NCBI GenBank assembly: GCA_011800805.1
Contig: MPNW01000062.1
Location: 208,918-272,917, forward strand
Direction of reading: 5' to 3'
Length of the DNA stretch: 64,000 nt
Source: Hirudo medicinalis
Taxonomy: Eukaryota; Annelida; Clitellata; Hirudinida; Hirudinidae
The notes under the pieces were generated by a model. The model was not told the origin of the DNA and did no database searches. It saw nothing but the letters and a program-made list of their open reading frames with translations. The translations under genes were made by a program, and so were the position numbers. Below, in pieces: positions 1-11,592 of this stretch; the stretch's first letter is position 1, and the number at the start of each line of letters is the position of its first letter.

Positions 1-449
1 TTTTCTTCAAAGCATTCTGAAGTAATCGTTACTTTGAAGCGATTTCGAAAAGAAATCTTTTACAGGATAGTATTTCTCACCGCCATGTTTCCTTGTGTTT
101 GGATACGTTGACGAAACGAGGATTAAAACAGGGGTGGTCCCTGAATGACTTTGTTCCTCATCCGACTATAACCTTGTTTCGAGTGATTGGAATAATTTTC
201 TTGGTAAAATTTTTAATTGTTTCCTTAAAACGTCCAAATGTTATTTCAATGTTTCTTTGCGTTTGAAATTTAATTAGGTTTATTTTGTGGAATTTGTTAA
301 TAAAATGAAACAAATAAGTATACTTGAATTACTCTTTCATCCAGCATCAAAAGGATCCCTCAAAGTCCTCATGATTTTTTTTAATCAAAATTTAAAATTA
401 CTTAAAATAATTGACAAACCCATTAATAATCCGAGTCCATACAAATTAG

Positions 450-491
<42 letters not shown>

Positions 492-714
492 TACATTCTG
501 GAATAATTCAGCAAACACGAATATTATATTTGTTATATAAATATTATATTAAAGGCAGCACGAATAAAAGGGAATGAACAAGCGATCCTGTAAAAAGATT
601 TATTTGAATATTCTAAAATAAAAAATTTTTTTGATATTCAAAAAAATATTCCAAAAAATTAGAAAATTCCAATTCTAATTTTGATTTTTACTCAGCCAAC
701 CTTGAACCACCCAC
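1..714. other. Probable intron of the IGSF9/turtle-like gene; no exon seen
   Basis: This stretch lies downstream (minus sense) of the donor at 714-713 of the Ig exon, so it is presumably intron. It contains a perfect (AT)n run at about 454-485 and AT-rich filler. I looked for a following Ig exon on the minus strand and found none that could be supported. Confidence 0.5.
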
Positions 715-1952
715 CTTGAAGAGATAAATACGTCCATGACCCATTGACGATGTCGTCAACGTCACGTGACTTCTCGATGAAGACGACGAAGCAGTTGTAC
801 CAGCCCTCGTCACCGGCTTGGATGTTGGACAGGAGCAGTGAGGACACACCGACCAGCTGCAACCTCCCCTGTTATTGCAATAATAATAACAATTATTATT
901 AATATTAATATTATTAATAGTATTATTATTATTATTACCACTGTTGTTGTTGCTACTACTATTATTATGACTTATGTATAAATAATTATACGATGCTTTA
1001 TTTATTAAAATATTTTTATGCGTCTATAATATTTGTTACATGCTTTACATGCACATACGAGAAATAATATCGGAAATGCTAGCCAAACGATGCTTACTCA
1101 AGATCTCATTAAAAAGGCCACAAATAAGTGTGCTAATTTGTTATGACATTAGAGCACGTGCCATGTTATTCATTAAACTCATTTGACTTCCAAGGTCATT
1201 GCGATTGCGGAGGAGGGGATGACCTTTGCCCTTTACACCTTTAAACGAACCGAGTTTCATTACATCTGAAAATGTTAATTGAACCGACATATTCTGCTAA
1301 TGTTTGAAAAAACATGAAATAAAAAGATTTAAGTTTTAAAAGGTTTGTAATGTTTGAGTCCTGATTGACCCCGTTGTTGACCCTTCAAATTTTGTGAATC
1401 TTTATTTCAATGTTTTGCAATATTTCCAAATTGCCCTTTAAACCTACTATTTGTTTGTGCAGGTTTAAGTAATATTATTCAGTCTAACATTTAATTATTA
1501 ACTGTTATTTATAAATGAATCCATTATTTCAATTGATCGCTTAACTTGAGAATGTAAACTGGAACTCTAAATTGAAAAAAGAAGGAACAAATAATTACAA
1601 ATGAGTAAGTTTCCCATTTTCATATCTTAAAAAATAACTTCGTTCAAAAATGTAAGTCGAGACAAAATAATTTTTATGAATTTTTCACTTCAACGAACCC
1701 CTCCCCCCCCCCCCAAAAAAAAAATAAAAAACCCCAAAAACAAAACCTGGTACTCTTCGTCCACATGGGGTGGATACCCGTTGAAAGTGATGAAGATTGG
1801 AAGCTCCCTGCTCCTCTTGCGCCACTCCAGCATGTGCTCGGACGAGAAGTCCTGGAGAATTCGCTCGCTGATGTTGCAATGGAGGACTTCGGATGATCCG
1901 AGTTTGGCAGTGATGCGTCGGGAGGCCGAAGAGGAGGAGAAGAGCAGAATGG
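715..1952 (-). CDS. IGSF9/turtle-like immunoglobulin-superfamily protein, first Ig domain, two exons (partial)
   Basis: There are two minus-strand exons, 1952-1747 and 868-715, with AG acceptors at 1954-1953 and 870-869 and GT donors at 1746-1745 and 714-713. The first ends on a full codon and joins the second in frame. The first exon reads VLHC (first Ig cysteine), LEWRK (core Trp) and LPIFITF followed by YPPHVDEEYQ. The second reads GRLQLVG, then DEGWYNCFVVF (second cysteine) and NGSWTYLSLQ. The LPIF-I-F segment, the Tyr-Pro-x-(V/I)-D spacing, the GWY-C-V-F strand and the NGSW ending are the pattern of Ig domain 1 in vertebrate IGSF9/IGSF9B and Drosophila turtle, which are neuronal surface adhesion proteins acting in dendrite and axon patterning. 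The first exon opens in a hydrophobic stretch (AILLFSSSS), probably the end of a signal peptide; the start exon was not found. Further Ig, FN3 and membrane parts should lie left of base 1. Family assignment is from memory of the motifs. Confidence 0.68.
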
Positions 1953-1972
1953 CTAGATGAAATTCAATTGAT

Positions 1973-2089
1973 TAATTCAGTATTAAACACGAGGGATGAT
2001 TTGTCTTTGTGTAATTCAGTATTAAACACGAGGGATGATTTGTCTTTGTGTAATTCAGTATTAAACACGAGGGATGATTTGTCTTTGTG
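1973..2089. repeat. 39-bp unit repeated three times in tandem
   Basis: Three near-identical direct copies begin at 1973, 2012 and 2051 (unit starts TAATTCAGTATTAAACACGA), giving a 117-bp block. The copies look identical over the whole unit, so the expansion is recent or an assembly effect. Confidence 0.95.
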
Positions 2090-2156
2090 CCTTTCACTTT
2101 GAAAACGATGAGGTTAATTAAATGGGAAGATAGATTGTTGCGAGTTTATCGGGGTT

Positions 2157-2164
2157 GTCGTTGC

Positions 2165-2204
<40 letters not shown>

Positions 2205-2206
2205 GC
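2157..2206. repeat. (TTG)n microsatellite
   Basis: An almost uninterrupted TTG/GTT run of about 16 units. In one minus-strand frame it reads as poly-Asn, which is not evidence of coding. Confidence 0.95.
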
Positions 2207-5200
2207 TATTTAATGAGGGCTGTTTGGGTTCGATCCATTCCTTGACGAGGCTGAATTTGAAGTGCAGACTTATTGATCTGCTAAGGTCACAATCCCGCGG
2301 CATTTGAATGAATCTAATTTCTTGTCGTTGGGTCAAATTCATGTCCGAATTTTCTAGAATGAGCATTATCCATTTTATCCTTCCGTCCGTCACAGACAAT
2401 AAGTTTCTTAAGTGACATAAAGGGGTGTGAGACTTTCTCCTTGAAGATGGAAATGCTGGCGAGACACGCGTGTGTTCCCGAGTGACAAACTGTCAAATTG
2501 CTCCTCTCGACTATCTATTTTCATTGACGTGGTCGAATTTCTTATGGTTTTCCAATGAGTAGAACGCACGCATATTTAGTCGCTGGTGGGCTGTTTAATT
2601 TCTTTGAAGACCAGAAACAAAGTTTTAATTTGGCGGTTGCTATTTATGCTTTTGGAAAATCCTGCCTATTAATGGATCCGGTTGGTGGTCACAAAAGCAT
2701 TCAACTTTTCGTCAATAATTCATCCAAACATTGATCGATTTCTGTCCATCCATCCTTGACAGCTGCTGAAAACCACGAACAACGGGCGAATGAAACTTTC
2801 ATTCCTTAGAAAAAACCTCGAAGGGCATCAAATTTCCTGTCCTCACTTCCCAGGTTCAATTGAGCGTGGACTGACGGATGGAGGTTCTAAGGGAATCATA
2901 AATTATTCAAACCAATGCTAAGCGTCTTTATCACAAGGGGTGATTGATCTGGTTGGATCAGTCAGGCGATTACACCTCAGCACGCCACTGTCCTCCAAAC
3001 ATGGGCCTGCTGATCACAGAGGCAGAAACAGGAAACACAGGCAGCAGTAGAAATCAGACTACAAATTAAGTTCAATCTGATTCTTTTTCAGATTTCTTTG
3101 ACTTCGGATTTTAACCTGTCATGTCAGGAATTTTTATGACTCGAAAAGTCGTTGAACTTTGACGTTTTGTTCGACCTTACGTTTTACAATTTTCAGGGTG
3201 AAAACATAGGCGGGCCTAATTGAACTACGTGCAGTGAACTCCGGTTGTGACATTTAAAAGAAATTAATTTTCCAGCGTTCATTCCTTTTCAGACTTTCAC
3301 GCTTCTTAAGCGTCTGTACAATAGAAGACGATTTTCACGCCAATGCACCTCATCTAAGCAGAATAAAAGAAGAATGCATCCTATTAAATACGTGGGAATA
3401 TTCCATGGAAGCGCATGGAAGAAGTTATTGGAAATGATAAACCAGCGATATTTTGTCGAGCAGAGGAGCGGGACCAATAACTTACCATCGACGGGAGGCT
3501 TAGCGTGTTGGACTGAAATCGTTGGTCATAGATTCTACCACGTGGTGAATGTTCTAGTCGGCGAGAATCAAACGATAAAATGATTGTTCAAATTTGTGAT
3601 TTTATAATTTGTTGTTGTTTTTTAAACTTGCATTCATGACTTTTCTCGGGAAGGTCTGTACGGAAAGAACGAATTTGGAAGATCTTAAGAGGATAAGAAG
3701 GATGCAGCAGAATTACAACTGCAATGGAGAAATGTATTTATTACCTACCCGCACTTCTTATGAACTTTATCTCGAGACACTTGCTACGAACAAAAAAAAC
3801 CTTTTTATTCTCCTGCTAATTCAAATCTTTAAGACTACATTATCTCACCAAACTTCTTCTCGAGACCTCAGTGAATTGGATGAATTGGATGAAGTGAAAC
3901 TTTGTTCTACGAGTGGTTTCATTCATTCAAAAGTCTTGAAAAAGTCGTATTCAAAATCCAATTTTGGCTTTTTTGTTTTATTCTTGTGAATCGTTGAGTT
4001 GAGAAAGTTTCAAAGTAAAAACACGTTTGGATCTGAATTTGACCCTTCGTTCGAATCCAGGAATGATTACCAATTATTATTCATTCTTCATTTTCTGTTG
4101 TCGTCTTGAAGATATTGTGGGGGGAATTTAAAGTCTAAAAAGAACTTTTGATGGTTTGCATCGTAATCTCCGAGGCGTTCAATCTTAGCGCAGATTAATC
4201 ACCGGTATAGGCGTCTTCTTATCTGGATTGAAAAGAAAAAATAATATGTCCCAATTTTTCAAATTCTACTTCCCGAGAACAACATTTGAAAATCCCAGAT
4301 GTTGCCCCCTTTTATCTGAACTCCGAGAAATCAAACTCATATCGCGATAGCGCCGACCATGCAATGGATCTTTTAACGCAAGCGCCTTTTTAACGATTCA
4401 TGCAAAGATTGAAGAACTCAAACAAATCAATTTATTTCATTTCAATTTTTTTAGTGCCAAATATTTATTTACCACCAAGTGGACTCATCTTCAACTCTTC
4501 TTTATTTCGTTCATCAATCGATATTAATTTATAATAAAATAAAATAATTTGTTAATTAATTATTAAATTGATTTGATTCTTTAATAATTCATAATTGTTC
4601 GTTTATTTAGTTATGTCAAAAAATATTGCATCGAAGCACTGGGAATTATTTTCTGAAACGAATTTTGAAAGCAATTATTTCATAAAAACATTTGAGGTCC
4701 TTCGTTGAGATTATGACAAGCACTTGGTTCAGAATGCTTCGTGTGCTCTCGAATGTCATCCAATACCGTACTGAACTGAAGCTGTAATGTACTGAACTTG
4801 CGATATTGCTGGAATATGTATTGCTATATTGCTTTGCTCTAGAAAAGATACATGCAATATGATTTCGAAGATGTAGATTGCCCGCAGAACGGATTTAAGC
4901 GGTAGTGGAAAATACACCTTGGAGCTTAATAGCACAGACGATCCAATGCTTCTTTCTTCCAGAGATCTTCTGGAAATTCTACTGAGTAGCTTCGCGTTGT
5001 TTCAGTGGAAAGTTTGAAAGATTCCACAAATTTTGATTCCGAGGAGCACGTTGATCGGTCGTTTCTTGATTGATAACCATAATTTTGGTTATTAAATGCT
5101 GAACTGGCTGTTATTTTGGAAGTTTGTTTAAAACTCATTTTCATGGAATTATTTGATTATCTAACTTTTTTCTATGGTATCTGTCTCTTTCAGGGATGCA

Positions 5201-6027
5201 GAATATGTGGGTAAATGAATGGAGGCAAGAATGGACGGACTGACGCATGGAAGGATGAATAGTAGGATAGATGAATGAGTAGACGGATAGAAACATACGA
5301 CTGCAATGATCCATCTTCGGTGAACTGTCATCCATAAGATGTCCAAGGGATACCATTTCAATGACAAGTACGAATGAAATGAAGAATCGTAGAGTCGAAC
5401 AGCAATCTGAGGCGAGCAATTTGAATGAAAAATGTTGTCAGAACATGTGCCAGATGGAATGAACGTACAGTGGATGTGTCGGGTATCGCATAACATCCCA
5501 TAAAGTCACAAATCAAAAGGCTTTGTTCACGGCCTCACCGTAAAACCTGATAGCCATGTTATTTGCCACAAAAACAAGCTGGCTTCGGAAAGAATTTCTG
5601 GCCAACTTTGCTCTCGGATGACGTCAGAGATGGCTTGACGTCACATGTTTACAAGAACGACAACCTACTAAATCGCACGACTCCTCGCGCAGATTCGCGA
5701 GTCAAATTTACAGCATAATGGAAAATCTGGAAAAGATCTCCGAGGTGAAACGACGTCCTGCTTTCCGACGACTTGAGTGAGATTAATGACCTGGAAATTA
5801 ATTAAACCTCGCGAAACAAATGATGACTATCCTCGTCCAAATCAATCTCCTGCCTGCCGAAGAGTTTCAAATCATTTGGACCTCAAATAGATGCTCATTC
5901 GACAAACTATACGCCGACCTGTCAGTATAACGTCAGTTTTCGTTGATCCTCTTTGTTCGGACGTTCTCCTGTCTCCAAATCAGGAATTTGTCTCGCATTT
6001 CGAGTCTCTGAACGGAATAATAAGAGG

Positions 6028-6627
6028 CGCACACGTGGATGTCAAGTCGGTCGCTAAGTAAATCACTTTCAGATGTTTTCCAGCATTGCTCTGAATACAA
6101 TACATTGATTTACATTTAATGAGTGTACGTTGTATTATTATTATTGTTGTTGTTNNNNNNNNNNNNNNNNNNNNNNNNNNNNNNNNNNNNNNNNNNNNNN
6201 NNNNNNNNNNNNNNNNNNNNNNNNNNNNNNNNNNNNNNNNNNNNNNNNNNNNNNNNNNNNNNNNNNNNNNNNNNNNNNNNNNNNNNNNNNNNNNNNNNNN
6301 NNNNNNNNNNNNNNNNNNNNNNNNNNNNNNNNNNNNNNNNNNNNNNNNNNNNNNNNNNNNNNNNNNNNNNNNNNNNNNNNNNNNNNNNNNNNNNNNNNNN
6401 NNNNNNNNNNNNNNNNNNNNNNNNNNNNNNNNNNNNNNNNNNNNNNNNNNNNNNNNNNNNNNNNNNNNNNNNNNNNNNNNNNNNNNNNNNNNNNNNNNNN
6501 CGCACACGTGGATGTCAAGTCGGTCGCTAAGTAAATCACTTTCAGATGTTTTCCAGCATTGCTCTGAATACAATACATTGATTTACATTTAATGAGTGTA
6601 CGTTGTATTATTATTATTGTTGTTGTT
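6028..6627. other. Assembly gap flanked by an exact 127-bp duplication
   Basis: Ns run from 6155 to 6500 (346 bases). The last 127 bases before the gap (6028-6154) are identical to the first 127 after it (6501-6627), both ending in an (ATT)n(GTT)n run. A contig suffix equal to the next contig's prefix means the two contigs overlap and were not merged; the gap length is probably fictitious. Confidence 0.9.
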
Positions 6628-6873
6628 GTTGTTACTATTGTTATTATTATTGTTTTGTTGCGTTACCTTAATGAATATTTAGTCTCACAAATTGCTGCTC
6701 ACTGCAATTTCTTTTCAAAAATTTGGCTCATGAAGCACTTGAATGAATGCTTCACTTTCAATCCGTTAATTTATTGCAAATAAAACACAGGACAAAAAAT
6801 GTTTTCCATAGTTATTATATCGACAACATTTGCTGATCTTAATCAAGATTCTTATTTTAACAAAACCGGTTAA

Positions 6874-6908
<35 letters not shown>
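6874..6908. repeat. (AAT)n microsatellite
   Basis: A perfect AAT run of about 11-12 units in non-coding DNA. Confidence 0.95.
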
Positions 6909-6910
<2 letters not shown>

Positions 6911-7793
6911 TTATCATAAAAAAAAACTTAATTATTGGAATAGGAAAATATGAGCTGTTGCATTTTATTCAAATAAAAAGATCAAAATCTCGAACAAAGA
7001 AACATTTGCACAATTTCTGAAAACATTTTTAATCCTGGGATTCATAACGTCTTTGTATGAAGGTCTTACAGTTGATCAAGATTTTAGGTTGAGCTGTCCT
7101 TTTACAGTCATTCAACTTCTCACAATTAATTATTGTTAATTAAGTATTATTTAATACAATCAATATTTAAGGATAAAATTATTGTCCTATGGTTATTTTT
7201 TATATTTTTCTAAAAAAAAAAAAATTAGCGAAAAGTTATAATTCACATTTTAATGCGTCGTCACACGCCTGCGATGCGTGATCAGGCTTGCTACATCAGT
7301 TTCATTGTTTCTAATGGAATTTAGAAACGAATTCACCTGGAGTAAAACTCACTTTGCAGTCTCAAGTTTAAATCACCTGTAGTGAAACTCATGTCGCATT
7401 CACCTGGTCTCCAGTTCGGATATCATGAATAGGGTATGTTTTGGTCCGTCAGGATGAATTGATGAAACTTCGTGTTTTAATTTATTAGGCGCGTGACTTT
7501 TCGAGATAAATTTGCGACGTTGGTGTGAGCGGGAGTGGTGTGGTAATGGTGTGTTTTGAGCTTTGCGTCGAAAAAATTAAACACATTTTACTACAAATTA
7601 TAAAAAAGAATCAAGAGAAATTGTATCTATCAAAATTATTGTTTATTGTCGAATAGTAGCGTAATTCTTAATATCTTAGAAGAAAAGAATAAGTTCTTAC
7701 TTGATATGAGAAACGTGAACTTCAAAAAACATCCCCTGAATGCCGTCAGACATTTGAGACCATTCAAGGGAGCTGCCACAGACGGAGTCTGGA

Positions 7794-7856
7794 GTATGTC
7801 TTGATAAGTACAGAGCATGTCCTGATAAGTACAGAGCATGTCTTGATAAGTACAGA
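7794..7856. repeat. 21-bp unit repeated three times
   Basis: Three tandem copies of about 21 bp sharing the core TGATAAGTACAGAGCATGTC, with one C/T difference. On the minus strand this gives a repeated heptapeptide in an otherwise unsupported frame. Confidence 0.9.
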
Positions 7857-9680
7857 AGAGCAACAGTTTATTCAACTTTCGTCTTCAATCTTCCTACTCA
7901 AGAAATTTATCCCTCAAGAGAGCTTTAGAAATTCTCGTTGATACGGTATCATCGAGTCATGACGATTTGTTTCTAAACATTTCTAATTCAAATTCTCTTA
8001 AATTCGCCTACGAAATTGAGAAATTCTTCCGAAAGAACTTCTATCAAAAGAAGGAAAAGAAAACTGTCGATGTCTGATTTGCTTTCAGGCAGATTGGAAC
8101 CAGAAGAAGCTGAAGAGTTCAAAAGTTGCCAAGACCTTCAAAATAGTGTCATTTCAAAGTCCAGTCCGAGATCTTGATACTTCCCAGAGGAGTTCTACTA
8201 ACTCTAAGAACATCTAAGAACATATTACAAGCGTTTCAAGTTTCCATGGCGACAATCACCTTTGTTAGTTTTCTTAATGGTTTCAGATTTTCTCAAAATT
8301 AAATTGTTAAATCCTTCCGATAAAGTCTCGAGAAAAGCAGCAAAAGAACTTTTAAATTAAGCTGGAATTACATGGGAATGTTTTGCCTTTATACTCTTCA
8401 ACGGTGTGTGTGCATCCTTTCGGGAGAGATCATGAAGATCCAGGAGTGCGTTGGTGGTGCATCCATTCACCATCGTGTCAAATTCTTTGTGAACATGTGC
8501 TTCATTCTTTCAGCAGATTATTCAACTTTTTCCTCCCCTTACAACGCCGCCAATTTGTACATTATCATTGCTATTCGTTCGACACTTTTCTAAATGTCCG
8601 TTTAATTTAACCTCCTATTGATGAGTTGTTAATGACACGCAGGATACAAAAAAATAAAAGACTGATTGCCCGAGTGGTCTCATTTGTTTCGCTACCTTTG
8701 AAGGAAAGAGGCACTCAACGGAAGGTTCTGTCAGCGTCATGGACAAAAGGGACATCGGAGCGTTATTAATGCTTCCAGGCGACTCCAAGCAACAATAAGT
8801 GTGGATCTTTGTTGTTGGGTATCCGAACTAATTTGGATCTATTCAGAAAATCCAGGCGTCGCTTTCCTACCAATCCATCAAGAAAATGGCCACTCTGTGC
8901 AGGAAGTAAATATTTCTTCTTAGTCTTTTTTTGTTCATTTTTTTAGTTTTGATTTTTTCTCCTTCCATCTATCTACCATGGAAGGTCGTTCGATGGATCG
9001 ATAAAATTCTCTGGAACATCGTGCGGAATTTTCAAAAAGATCTTAAAGAATGTTCTCATCAATGTCGGTGCTTCGTCAAAGAACATTCAGGGAGAATTAT
9101 CAAAGCATTTCAATGATAACCCGAATTGACAATTCAATGACAACCAGTAATACTACAAAAGTCTGTTTGTCGAAAGTCGCTTGTCCTTCATACTTCTGCA
9201 TGCTTCAAAATTCAGAAAAGGAGGCAGTGGTGCCATGTAAAACGTCCGTTAGAAGTTCCTCAAGTATCTGTGTTAAGATTGCATGAACACGCTGATGGAA
9301 CATTTGTTTATCTTCCTCAAGATGAGGGTTGAAATTGGAAATGTCTGGAATCTGGGATGTGGAATATGAACTTATGCGCTTCTGGACTGAAGAATGACGT
9401 GACCATTATTGAGCAGTCTCAACCAGAATTCCAGCAGATAGATTGGCAGCTACTCGAGCGGAACGGCGTTATTGGCTCTCTCCATGACAACAGGCTGTGC
9501 TTGTTGTTGTTGCCATTAAAAGAAATAGCTATTCATTTACAACGGCTCTCGTCTGCAACAGTGGCATCGAATTTTATTAATCCATTTACATTTAAATTAT
9601 GTTCAAAAACATAATTTCTAGCTTTGAATTTCCATTCTTTAGCAGTGTTTTGTTTTTCTTCTTTTTTGAACATTTTTGAA

Positions 9681-11552
9681 ATGGGAGCAGCAACGTCCCT
9701 TGAGGAAATCGAGGAGGTGAGAGTGACTCTGAGCGAGAATAATCCAAGCTTCAACTCAACGTCAACATTCACAAAAAAGATTCTGAAAGAGGCACTGACC
9801 AGCAAAGACTTGTCAAATGCCAAAGTCAGAAGATTAAGAGCCTCAGCCTTGGGTAGTAAAGATTGTAAGCTGTTAAAATCTGAAAAAGTGTCAGAGATTA
9901 AAATATCTTTTAAGGGAGGCGATGCGTTTGCAGTGTCCAAGTGGGAAGGGATGGATTTTCTCTGCAACATGTCATGCTTTGTGAGGGACAGGTCTGACAA
10001 TTCTTTTCTCTCTTTTTTTAAAGATTGTTACATAATTTTATTTTTAAGGTTGTTTTTCAGAATGATGGGAAAATATTGACTTACATCCTGTTAATTATAA
10101 GTTTATTCTTAAATGAATACAAGTTGCTTTGTAATAATATTATGATATAATTTTTTTTATAAAGTTACAGGTAACTTAATTGGCCTTTAATTTCTGAATA
10201 ATTTTTAATTATATGCACCAAGTGGAATTCTTAATGATATTCATGAATTATTGAAGCACTGACTTGTTTAAACAGGCTCAACAATTTCAGTAGAAATTGG
10301 AACAATATTTTCATGTCGATAATAATAATTAAAAAATATTTATTAAAAAATAATTTAATAATAATTAATTTAATGCTTTTAAATATAACACCAGGTCGTT
10401 AGTTTTAAAATGGAGAATGAAGATGACGATGACGATGGAGAGCAAAACTACAGGGTCAAACAGGTTATTTGTACTTCAGACCAGAATTTTACATTAGCGA
10501 ATCACCGTCAGATGTTCACGTCACGTGGACACATTTCCAGCTAATGATTGGCAGAAACATTTTCCTGCGTTTTATACCTGACAGGTGGTTGACAGTGGAG
10601 AGGAAAGGACTGACGTGGTTGGTGGACTTGGAAGCGAAAGTGGAAAAGATCACTATGAGCAGCAGTTTAACCTTGCTGGAGACTATCACTTCATCATGTC
10701 AGTAACATATGAGGAAATATTTGTAATATTGAGTTGATTCAAATATTCAGAAACATTTATTGAGAATAATACCTAACCTAATCTATCCCAAGTCTCTGTG
10801 TAAATTAACAAAGCTGACCATTCTTAAGGTATAATCATGTCATTGTAGACCCGTGCTCATCTCGAGCCACCTTGATTCTCTTGGGGAGAATTTTAAATTC
10901 ATGTGGGGTTTCTCGTTGCATTGCATATTTTTTGGTAAAATAAAATTATTAGAAAATACATTATCACGTTAATAAATCAACGAATAATGTTTAATTAATT
11001 AAATAATTATCATTATTTAAACCAAACTCAAATGCCGATACAGAGAAGGACTGAAAAAGCCCCCTCTGCTAATTGAAGTCCACGCGAGGAAGGACATCGA
11101 AGCCAAAGTGACCGACGAAGGATTCGAACCCAGGATCATCAGATTGGATGAAGGAAATTCCGTCGTTTGGACCTGGAGTGATTGTGAGGTCCCTCGGTTC
11201 ATCAGGGAGGCTTCCTTTGAGGCCGACCAGTGGATGATGACGATTCATAAAGATAGGCGAGATTATTTCATTTGTGAAGATGTTTTAAAGGAATTTTGTA
11301 ATGACGAGTGATTATTAAAATATTAAAAATAATAAAAATAAAGATAAAAATAAAAGCAATATTTCATTTTCAGTAACGTCCCAACAAAGAGTGGCACCTA
11401 CAAAAAGACTTTCAAGTGGGTTTTGGTTTTTCTAATAAAAATTAATTGTCATTAAATGTATTTCTACAACCTCACTTTATTTTGATCGAATTATTAGGCT
11501 GTTTCATTGCAATTAGTTGTCATGATTAATAATTGTGAATTATTTAACATTC

Positions 11553-11592
<40 letters not shown>

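Larger units (their letters stand above)
1953..9680. other. Gene-poor region between two divergent genes
   Basis: This 7.7-kb stretch separates the minus-strand Ig gene from the plus-strand giant gene. It may hold the missing 5' exon(s) of the Ig gene and the promoters of both. I see only simple repeats, a 39-bp triplication, a 21-bp triplication near 7794-7856, and an assembly gap with duplicated flanks. Short open frames near 3289-3989, 5141-5496 and 8372-9286 have no recognisable domain and no coherent splice context. Confidence 0.5.

Noticed and set aside
5141..5496. Signal-peptide-like hydrophobic minus-strand frames, possible first exon of the Ig gene
   Set aside because: No donor site with the required phase could be linked to the exon at 1952.
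5980..6592. Several long frames across the N gap
   Set aside because: They exist only because Ns carry no stops; the flanks are a duplicated contig overlap.
9533..10000. 155-residue antisense frame opposite the first exon of the giant gene
   Set aside because: It is a shadow frame. The plus-strand exon has a good start context, a GTGAGG donor and in-phase continuation.
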